Virus record (IMG/VR): IMGVR_UViG_3300025626_000038
Span: 1-46,346 of that record
From: a virus
Length of the DNA stretch: 46,346 nt
Strand: one strand, 5' to 3'
The number at the start of each line of letters is the position of its first letter. Positions within the stretch are counted from its first letter, which is position 1. Positions 40,792-46,346 of this stretch are shown here, piece after piece. The notes below the pieces were generated by a model that was not told the origin of the DNA, did not search any database, and saw only the letters and a program-made list of their open reading frames with translations. The translations under genes and the position numbers were made by a program.

Positions 40792-41928
40792 TTATTTACT
40801 TGCTTCTATAATGCCAGTTGTTGAATAACCTTCTACAGTTTGTACTAGATGTACATCTGCTAAGTCGTGTCCAACAACTTGTTCTACTGTATAGTCGCCG
40901 CCTTTAACAATAACATGCGGTTTTAATTCCTTAATTAATTCGTAAGGTGTATCTTCGTGAAACACGATTACTTGATCTACCCACGACAATATTTCTAATT
41001 GACTGATACGTTTCATTTGGTTGTTAATAGGTCTAGTTTCGCCTTTAAGACGCTTTACACTAGCATCGCTGTTAATGCCTACAATTAGTTTATCACCCAG
41101 TGTACGTGCTTCTGCTAAGAGCTCAAAATGACCCTTGTGCAGTATATCAAACACTCCGTTAGTAAACACTACTCTTTCTTCCAAGTCGCTTACAGCAAGC
41201 GTATACGTGCCCGTGTGCTGAACACTTTCGCGTGAGCCTTTAACTGCTAGTTCAATTGCTTTTTTGTAATCATAATCTTTTGTAAGGGCATAAACAAATG
41301 CAGCTAGGAAACAGTCTCCAGCACCAGTTACATCACTAACTTCAACAGTGTCAACATCTACTTCGTAAACTTCATTGTCGATCTTAGCAACAACACTTTT
41401 GCCTGCTCTTGTTGTAATAATATTACCGTGCCAATTAAGGAAGTATTCTTGAAATTCCTTTTCGTTGGGTTTAACTAACCATGCACCTTCGTAGTTTTCT
41501 GCATGTGACTTAGGATCAACAATTACACGGCATCCAAATTTATTAAGATGTTCGATAATCTTAATAGACTCGTCTAATACACCTTTGTTGTAATCGCTTA
41601 GTATTACATACTCGTATTTGCTAAAGTCGTTGCGAAGAATTGTGTTGCAAACTTCAACGCCGTCTGCATAATGATCGTCGTCTATGCGTGTAACATAATG
41701 TCCGTCACACATAACACGAGTCTTTACACATTTTTTAGATGCATACTCAAACAGCTCAACATCAACACCGAGACTTTTTAAGTTTTCGTAAACAAGCCCT
41801 GCGCCGCCTGTAGTTTCTACAACATGTTTTTGTGCTACTACAGGCACAGGAGCCTCAGGACTTAAACGTGTGCTTGTTCCATAGATATATTTGTCGATTA
41901 TTATGTCGCCAATAATTAATACTTTCAT
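40792..41928 (-). CDS. hldE: Bifunctional heptose-7-phosphate kinase / heptose-1-phosphate adenylyltransferase
   Basis: Catalyses the first and third steps of ADP-heptose synthesis. The N-terminal PfkB-type kinase has GDIIIDKYIYG, the HldE hallmark RLSPEAPVPVV (21-31), TTGGAGLVYENLKSLGVDVE, and the catalytic VTGAGDCFLAAF near 200-211. The C-terminal nucleotidyltransferase has VFTNGVFDILHKGH (HxGH), VGINSDASVKRLKG, IVKGGDYTVEQVVGHD and GYSTTGIIE. Both active sites look intact. At 378 residues it is about 100 shorter than E. coli HldE (477), with the kinase part reduced to about 250 residues. A consensus sigma-70 promoter ends about seven bases from the ATG, leaving almost no leader and no Shine-Dalgarno. 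An MKVLIIGD start is the only reasonable one. Confidence 0.93.
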   Translation of the reverse strand: MKVLIIGDIIIDKYIYGTSTRLSPEAPVPVVAQKHVVETTGGAGLVYENLKSLGVDVELFEYASKKCVKTRVMCDGHYVTRIDDDHYADGVEVCNTILRNDFSKYEYVILSDYNKGVLDESIKIIEHLNKFGCRVIVDPKSHAENYEGAWLVKPNEKEFQEYFLNWHGNIITTRAGKSVVAKIDNEVYEVDVDTVEVSDVTGAGDCFLAAFVYALTKDYDYKKAIELAVKGSRESVQHTGTYTLAVSDLEERVVFTNGVFDILHKGHFELLAEARTLGDKLIVGINSDASVKRLKGETRPINNQMKRISQLEILSWVDQVIVFHEDTPYELIKELKPHVIVKGGDYTVEQVVGHDLADVHLVQTVEGYSTTGIIEASK

Positions 41929-41934
41929 AACGCT

Positions 41935-41963
41935 ATTATACTTTCTTTTGAGTTATTTGTCAA
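41935..41963 (-). promoter_or_regulatory. Consensus sigma-70 promoter for hldE
   Basis: Read on the - strand, TTGACA (41958-41963) and TATAAT (41935-41940) are both perfect and separated by exactly 17 bases. The expected transcript start falls at about 41928, the A of the hldE ATG, so the mRNA may be leaderless. The -35 box overlaps the end of the Nudix gene. Confidence 0.88.
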
Positions 41964-42393
41964 GAAGATTTATAGTTTGAAATACAGTATCTAGCTTAGT
42001 AAGATTAATTTTACTTTGAAGTGTGTTGCGCAAGCCGTGGTGCAACGGTTTTGGCCACTTAGTAAAACTGCACCAAGCATATCCATCGTGTTCATTATTA
42101 AGTTTAGGAATAAATTCTTCTTGAATAACACAAAGATATGTATGAAAATAAAACCTACTGTCAGGTGAAATAAAACTTTCCAAAGGAAGTGTTTTTTTAA
42201 TATCAGGAACAAATCCAATTTCTTCCTCAATTTCTCTTTTTAAACCTTCCCACGGAGTTTCGGCACCTTCGTTTGTGCCGCCAACGAGTCCCCACAAATT
42301 ATTACGCTTGCCTTGCGCCCTGTGCAGAAATAAAAATCTATTTGTATCTAGTGTGTAAAATAGCGCACCGCTACATGTAATACGATTGTTCAT
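41953..42393 (-). CDS. Nudix hydrolase
   Basis: A 146-residue hydrolase of nucleoside-diphosphate-linked compounds. The complete Nudix box GTNEGAETPWEGLKREIEEE continues into IGF (residues 39-61) and matches G-x5-E-x7-R-E-U-x-E-E-x-G-U exactly. The preceding beta strands (CSGALFYTLDTNRFLFLHRA) are typical. The overall context (NNLWGLVGGT...AWCSFTKWP) resembles GDP-mannose- or dinucleotide-type Nudix proteins, but substrate cannot be read from sequence. It lies between gp15 and the hldE promoter. It could clean up nucleotide sugars or belong to general phage nucleotide metabolism. It is upstream of the sigma-70 promoter, so it probably belongs to a different transcript from hldE. Confidence 0.9.
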   Translation of the reverse strand: MNNRITCSGALFYTLDTNRFLFLHRAQGKRNNLWGLVGGTNEGAETPWEGLKREIEEEIGFVPDIKKTLPLESFISPDSRFYFHTYLCVIQEEFIPKLNNEHDGYAWCSFTKWPKPLHHGLRNTLQSKINLTKLDTVFQTINLLDK

Positions 42394-42441
42394 ACATATA
42401 ATTAGCAGACGAGTATGTCTTAATACACGCTATTTGGACAA

Positions 42442-43854
42442 TTATCCTGCTAGTTCAACACGCCAAGTTCCTACAGGGTAGTCGCCATCGATACTTAATA
42501 ACCATTCGTCGTTATTAAATCGATACTGTACGCTTGTATTTAAATTAGTAGTGTATGTGACATCAGTAGCAGCACTTGCATCGAATACTGTATTCCATTT
42601 AGAACCATCCCATTCGATAATATCATTTGCACTTGCAACGGTTGCAGTAGTATCTGTGTTTTGCCATGCTGTTGGTGATTCAGTAGCATCTGCATTACCA
42701 ACATCGTCTAATAGCAATAGTCTCACACCAGGTGTTTTAATTGGAGTAGGATTGTAATTAGTAGGGTCAATGATATAATCTATACTTGTACGTCCTGCAA
42801 TTACAGTGTCGCTTGGAAAACTATCTGTGTCCCAGTTTATTAATATTGTTGTTTCATCAAACGGACTTAGTGTAAACGTTCCTGTAACAGTTTTAGAATT
42901 ATCTTGACTAGTGAAATATATACGACTTACATCAGCAGCATATGTGCCCGGCAACGCTTCAAAAATTTCTCTCCAATTCTTATTACCAACAATACCATTG
43001 GAAAATAATTGCGCATTGTTGCCACTTACAAATGCACCGTATGTATTGTAGTTGACATTTGCCATTTCAGCAGCAGTGTCGGATATAGCTTTTCTACCAA
43101 ATTCGTTTTCTGTAATTCCTGCTCTTGGCGAATCGTCGTATGCATTAAGCACTGGAGCACTAACTCCACTTTCAATATCACCCAGTGTTTCGTCAAACAT
43201 GCTTGTAATAATATTAGTAATTACTCCCATTTTTCGTACTTTAGTAGGTGGACTGATATAGATAGGAATACTAAATGTCATAGTACAAATATCTATTTCA
43301 CTGTCTACACCAACAGGTACACTTCTGTTTGACCATTGTACATTTTCTAAATTAACAACACTGATACTTGTCCAGTCAATAAAGTTGTCGGTAGTTTGCA
43401 TTTCTAAGCTAGGATTAAACAATACTAATATTTGTTCTAGCAATTGTAATTTTTGATCTGTATTGCTTGTCCAGATATCTGCATTAATGCGCATCATGTA
43501 TGGAGTTGGTATTAAACGTTCAACTGTATAATTCTTACCTTGTGTGTTTAAGTATTCTCCTGCTTCGCTATCATATGCACGTTCTCTAATATTAGTTTTG
43601 CGAGTATATGTTGAATCTGTTAGTCTATCTTTGTCTAGTTCTAGTCCAGTTAAGTACACAGCAATTCGCGGCGCACTAGGTAATTTGTTTTCACTGTTTT
43701 CTCTAATAATATTAGCAACTTGGCGTGTTAAATCGCCGTAAGTAACTGGAACATCTTTTTGCACACCTTTTCCGTCTTGTACAGGAAAGTTTGCTAGTAT
43801 GCGCATCATTTGCGTAAGATATCTTCTTATTTGTCCGTCGTAAAAATGTTGCAT
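42442..43854 (-). CDS. gp15: Tail sheath stabiliser/tail terminator gp15-like
   Basis: Neck-proximal protein that caps the tail and joins it to the head. The first 230 residues align in pattern with T4 gp15: FYDGQIRRYLTQMMRILANF (start), VPVTYGDLTRQVANII, PRIAVYLTGLELDKDR, IPTPYMMRINADIWTSNTDQ and LQLLEQILVLFNPSLEMQT. A TFSIPIYISPPTKVRKMGV segment also fits. At 470 residues it is much longer than T4 gp15 (272). The extra C-terminal half is a beta-rich extension ending WDGSKWNT...GDYPVGTWRVELAG. It lies one base from gp14, as expected for the neck genes. Expression is probably from the gp14 late promoter. Confidence 0.85.
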   Translation of the reverse strand: MQHFYDGQIRRYLTQMMRILANFPVQDGKGVQKDVPVTYGDLTRQVANIIRENSENKLPSAPRIAVYLTGLELDKDRLTDSTYTRKTNIRERAYDSEAGEYLNTQGKNYTVERLIPTPYMMRINADIWTSNTDQKLQLLEQILVLFNPSLEMQTTDNFIDWTSISVVNLENVQWSNRSVPVGVDSEIDICTMTFSIPIYISPPTKVRKMGVITNIITSMFDETLGDIESGVSAPVLNAYDDSPRAGITENEFGRKAISDTAAEMANVNYNTYGAFVSGNNAQLFSNGIVGNKNWREIFEALPGTYAADVSRIYFTSQDNSKTVTGTFTLSPFDETTILINWDTDSFPSDTVIAGRTSIDYIIDPTNYNPTPIKTPGVRLLLLDDVGNADATESPTAWQNTDTTATVASANDIIEWDGSKWNTVFDASAATDVTYTTNLNTSVQYRFNNDEWLLSIDGDYPVGTWRVELAG

Positions 43855-44963
43855 TAATTATCTGCCTTTGGACGAAGTGCTTTAGACAAACTCTGTCTTT
43901 CTTGAACAGTTTCGCCGTCGATTTGACTAGTTTTATTATTATTAATAAATGTAGTTTTATATGTTTGTCTTTCAAGCGTGTTGCTTAGAGACATTCTAAT
44001 ATCATCCTGCACTTTAACCCACCTTGTTCCATCATATCTAAACATTCTATTTGGTAAAAAGTCTGTACGTAAGAAATAATCACCTTCTTCATTGTTAGTA
44101 GGAAACCCTATACCAAAACCAAACGGCGCCCCATTAGGAGCAGCATCACCAGTACCAACTAAGTAACCTGTATATCCTTCACGTTCTGGTCTACTTGTAA
44201 CTTCGTCTGTAGTTCTGTCTATATTACTTGCTTCAATGTCAGTGTCGTCTGCTGTTTGTAGTGCAACACTGCCGTCGTCATTTGTACTTACTGTATAATA
44301 GTGACTAATGTCATATCCGCTTTTAGGAGCATCAGCTTCTGCTTGTGCAACCACAGCATTAGAAATCTGCATTTCTTTTTCATATGTTGATAATAAATCA
44401 CGTAGAGTATTGTCACTTCCTTCTTCTGCAGGTAAGTCTAATATTTCTGCGTATTCTTGACCATCATAAATTTGCTTTAATTTTAAGCGATATAAATGCG
44501 GATACCAAGTTTGACTAAATCCTTCTGCTGCACGATTTACATCTTCTACAACATAAAATCTTTTGAGTGCGAAACTGTAATCATTAAGAGCATATTCATC
44601 TTTTAGATGTGGCAGTTCAATTACATCACCTGACATAATTTTTCTACCTAGAGTTTTAACTGAACTATTAATATGTATAGTTAACATAAGTGTATCATTA
44701 CTTAAAAATAGTCCAAACGCACTAAGATCAAAGTCTATATCCTGGACATTATAAATGCCGCGAATATTGTAAACGTCGGGATCATACTTTCTGTCTCTAT
44801 TTTCTAAGAACAGTAAGTCTTGTATGTTGGTTTCTTTTACAGCATCGTATGTCGGCTGGTCAGCAGTTCCTTCGCCGACAGCGGGATTTTCTGCACCAAG
44901 GAACTTGTGGATATTAATATCTGTACCGCCGACAGTAAACATCTCTTGAATCTGTCGATCCAA
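43854..44963 (-). CDS. gp14: Neck protein gp14-like
   Basis: Part of the head-tail neck complex with gp13. FGLFLSNDTLMLTIHIN (about 83-99), IMSGDVIELPHLKDEYALND and KRFYVVEDVNRAAEGFSQTW correspond in order and spacing to T4 gp14 (FGMQVQDEVTLSINP, EGDLIYFP, EINWVEPYDPFYQLG). At 369 residues it is longer than T4 gp14 (256). The C-terminal part contains FLPNRMFRYDGTRWVKVQDD, common in marine T4-like homologues. The gene is first in a - strand late unit whose GATAAATA box lies at 45039-45046, leaving a 75-base leader. It overlaps gp15 by one base. Confidence 0.85.
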   Translation of the reverse strand: MDRQIQEMFTVGGTDINIHKFLGAENPAVGEGTADQPTYDAVKETNIQDLLFLENRDRKYDPDVYNIRGIYNVQDIDFDLSAFGLFLSNDTLMLTIHINSSVKTLGRKIMSGDVIELPHLKDEYALNDYSFALKRFYVVEDVNRAAEGFSQTWYPHLYRLKLKQIYDGQEYAEILDLPAEEGSDNTLRDLLSTYEKEMQISNAVVAQAEADAPKSGYDISHYYTVSTNDDGSVALQTADDTDIEASNIDRTTDEVTSRPEREGYTGYLVGTGDAAPNGAPFGFGIGFPTNNEEGDYFLRTDFLPNRMFRYDGTRWVKVQDDIRMSLSNTLERQTYKTTFINNNKTSQIDGETVQERQSLSKALRPKADN

Positions 44964-45038
44964 AAAGTGATAATCATTGCCGCGTTCCGGTTTGTATAAT
45001 GATAAGCGAGGGATAGCTATTCTCCTATTCGTTATGTA

Positions 45039-45046
45039 TATTTATC
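45039..45046 (-). promoter_or_regulatory. Late promoter box GATAAATA (minus strand) for gp14-gp15
   Basis: The + strand reads TATTTATC, which is GATAAATA on the - strand. It is 75 bases upstream of the gp14 start. Confidence 0.8.
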
Positions 45047-45063
45047 GTTAAGATAGCAGTTAC

Positions 45064-45071
45064 GATAAATA
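45064..45071 (+). promoter_or_regulatory. Late promoter box GATAAATA for gp13
   Basis: Exact NATAAATA match followed by C, 16 bases upstream of the gp13 ATG and its GGAGA ribosome-binding site. Confidence 0.85.
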
Positions 45072-45087
45072 CTATTGGAGAACTCAT

Positions 45088-45846
45088 ATGGCAGATTTAG
45101 CAACACAAAAACAAGAAGTATACGATTATGTTAACACATTCCTCGGCGGAGGTATGGTTGATGTTGAACTTGACCCTATACACTATCAAACTGCACTTAA
45201 CAAGGCATTGACCCGTTTTAGACAGCGTAGTGATAATGCTGTTGAAGAGTCGTATATGTTCTTAACAACTGTTGTAGATCAAAATGATTATATATTACCA
45301 AACGAAGTAATGGAAGTGCGTAAGCTATTCCGTAGATCAATTGGTTCACGTACTGGCGGCGGAGACGGCGGCAGTTTGTTTGAACCGTTTAACATGGCTT
45401 ATACAAATACATATTTGTTGTCAGGATCTAAACTTGGCGGATTAGCAACATATGATATGTTCTCCCAACACCAAGAATTAGTAGGTAGAATGTTCGGCAG
45501 CTTTATTGAGTTTAAATGGAGCAGCACAAGCAAAAAACTTACGCTGTTACAGCGTCCTAGAGCAGAAGAAGAACTATTGCTTTACTGCTATAACTATCGT
45601 CCTGACAGTGAATTACTAAATGATTATCTTGCAGTGCAATGGTTAAAAGATTACACACTAGCAGCATGTAAGTATATGCTAGGCGAAGCACGTAGTAAAT
45701 TTGCTACTATTGCCGGTCCACAAGGCGGCTCGACACTCAATGGCGATAGCTTAAAAGCAGAAGCACAAGCTGAAATGGAAAAACTAGAAGTTGAAGTTAG
45801 TATGGCTGTTTCAGGTGGTACAGGCTACGGATTCTTAATAGGCTAA
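45088..45846 (+). CDS. gp13: Neck protein gp13-like
   Basis: Head-completion/neck protein acting with gp14 at the portal. Recognisable parts are the N-terminal LDPIHYQTALNKALTRFRQR helix (about 28-47), VVDQNDYILPNEVMEVRKLF (62-81), the FIEFKWSSTSKKLTLLQRPR strand region (about 138-157), and YNYRPDSELLNDYLAVQWLK followed by AACKYMLGEARSKFA. The fold resembles small adaptor proteins of phage necks. It is 252 residues, versus 309 in T4. It is transcribed divergently from gp14 from paired late boxes, with a strong GGAGA 8 bases before the ATG. Confidence 0.88.
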   Translation: MADLATQKQEVYDYVNTFLGGGMVDVELDPIHYQTALNKALTRFRQRSDNAVEESYMFLTTVVDQNDYILPNEVMEVRKLFRRSIGSRTGGGDGGSLFEPFNMAYTNTYLLSGSKLGGLATYDMFSQHQELVGRMFGSFIEFKWSSTSKKLTLLQRPRAEEELLLYCYNYRPDSELLNDYLAVQWLKDYTLAACKYMLGEARSKFATIAGPQGGSTLNGDSLKAEAQAEMEKLEVEVSMAVSGGTGYGFLIG

Positions 45847-45881
45847 AAAACACCCGAGTTTACGCTAACATTTACGTATGC

Positions 45882-45889
45882 TGTAAATA
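45882..45889 (+). promoter_or_regulatory. Possible variant late box TGTAAATA
   Basis: One-base departure from NATAAATA, also followed by C, 23 bases upstream of the GTG start at 45913. Confidence 0.4.
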
Positions 45890-45912
45890 CAATATAACAA
45901 AGGAGTTACATT

Positions 45913-46149
45913 GTGTGCAGTCCATTTGTAAGAAAAGAAGCCAACAGACTTTTTTGGTTAGTTAAAGGTCACCTAATCCCCATATCAGAGCCAGACGATA
46001 TTGTAGAAGGTTATTACGAAAGTTATTTCAAACGTTTGTGGAATAATGAATCTGGATGCTTAGATCAGTATGAACATGGATTTGAGCAAGCATGGGCAGA
46101 ACGAGAAGCAGAAGAAATAAATCGAGTTGCTGTATTAGGTTACGATTGA
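45913..46149 (+). CDS. Small hypothetical protein
   Basis: Not recognised. The 78-residue protein starts at a GTG preceded by AAGGAG at 45900-45905. It is rich in aromatic and acidic residues (LFWLVKGHLIPISEPDDIVEG, YYESYFKRLWNN, GFEQAWAEREAEEINR). The predicted structure is mainly helical, with no signal peptide. It has a possible variant late box upstream and lies between gp13 and a methyltransferase gene. Small proteins of this composition are frequent in phage genomes, and no function can be assigned. Confidence 0.55.
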   Translation: MCSPFVRKEANRLFWLVKGHLIPISEPDDIVEGYYESYFKRLWNNESGCLDQYEHGFEQAWAEREAEEINRVAVLGYD

Positions 46150-46152
46150 ATG

Positions 46153-46160
46153 AATAAATA
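46153..46160 (+). promoter_or_regulatory. Late promoter box AATAAATA
   Basis: NATAAATA match 29 bases upstream of the ATG at 46190. The flanking base after the box is T rather than C. Confidence 0.65.
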
Positions 46161-46189
46161 TCTAGTATTTGTGTTATAAAGGACTAGGT

Positions 46190-46346
46190 ATGAGAAAACT
46201 CAAAATCAATAAGCCGTTGGACGTCCCAGGCTGGACTAACAGTATCCAGCATCGAGAATATAAAGACTTAGTAGCAGAGCTTCCAGAAAATCCTCGAGTA
46301 TTAGAAATAGGTTGCGGCTATGGCAGAAGTACTTGGGCTTGGTTAG
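46190..46346 (+). CDS. SAM-dependent methyltransferase, N-terminal part (runs off window)
   Basis: Only the first 52 codons are in the window. After MRKLKINKPLDVPGW the sequence reaches VLEIGCGYGRSTWAWL, the class I methyltransferase motif I (hhE.G.G.G), which binds SAM. AAAGGA at 46178-46183 supports the ATG at 46190. The gene has a late box upstream. Marine T4-like phages often carry FkbM- or Methyltransf_24-type enzymes that act on sugars or small molecules, but the target cannot be judged from this fragment. Confidence 0.75.
   Translation, partial: MRKLKINKPLDVPGWTNSIQHREYKDLVAELPENPRVLEIGCGYGRSTWAWL

Larger units (their letters stand above)
45039..45071. repeat. Inverted repeat made of two opposed late promoters
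   Basis: TATTTATCGT (45039-45048) and ACGATAAATA (45062-45071) are perfect inverted copies separated by 13 bases. The two late boxes are therefore back to back with matching flanks. Confidence 0.85.

Noticed and set aside
38328-42393. Heptose genes as host chromosomal sequence or assembly chimera
   Set aside because: They are bounded by gp15 and gp14 on one side and a giant virion gene on the other, and overlap their phage neighbour at 38328-38331. Base composition looks like the rest of the window.
43009-43332. Plus-strand open frame of 107 codons opposite gp15
   Set aside because: Shadow frame with no supporting signals; gp15 is clearly conserved on the other strand.

Overview
The window is part of an AT-rich genome of a T4-like marine myovirus, of the cyanophage/pelagiphage type. 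The evidence is a run of recognisable T4 head and neck genes: prohead core, gp21 protease, gp22 scaffold and gp23 capsid at the left, and gp15, gp14 and gp13 at the right. Nearly all gaps are short, Shine-Dalgarno sites are strong, and T4-type late promoter boxes (NATAAATA) stand in front of many transcription units. The host cannot be read from the sequence. The heptose genes suggest a Gram-negative host whose surface glycan contains heptose; picocyanobacterial lipopolysaccharide is reported to lack heptose, which argues mildly against a Prochlorococcus or Synechococcus host.

Layout. 1-3503: prohead core (possibly cut by the window edge), gp21, gp22, gp23, then a hairpin terminator. 3579-4073: a lipoprotein-like CHAP/NlpC-type peptidoglycan hydrolase. 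4171-26780: about 22 kb of virion surface and tail-fibre genes on the + strand. These include four large beta-helix paralogues (1218, 1111, 1268 and 1578 aa) that carry different inserted domains (a seven-bladed FG-GAP propeller, a LamG lectin fold, helical modules) or arrays of eight CBM5/12-like repeats. They also include three small beta-rich proteins, a protein with a cupredoxin-type copper site, and two extremely cysteine-rich Gly-rich adhesin-like paralogues. 26792-26897: a 16-bp perfect inverted repeat and a terminator. 26972-30415: a GT9-like glycosyltransferase, a NodU-type carbamoyltransferase and a small methyltransferase. 30412-31122: an SGNH-like hydrolase on the - strand. 31176-38331: three more structural genes, including one of 1939 aa.

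38328-42393, - strand: Nudix, HldE, a 2-oxoglutarate/Fe(II) oxygenase, HldD, a cupin and a GmhB-like phosphatase. This is most of an ADP-heptose pathway, without GmhA in view. A textbook sigma-70 promoter (TTGACA, 17 bp, TATAAT) sits immediately in front of hldE, so this cluster probably has host-type early transcription. 42442-44963, - strand: gp15 and gp14. 45088-46149, + strand: gp13 and a small gene. The window ends inside a methyltransferase gene. The gp14 and gp13 late promoters are back to back and form a perfect inverted repeat.

How the genes may work together (inference): the left and right ends build the head and neck, the central block decorates the tail for binding host surface glycans, and the heptose, glycosyltransferase and carbamoyltransferase genes may remodel host or phage glycans. 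No tRNA, CRISPR, integrase or transposase was seen, and no stretch over 300 bases lacks a gene.
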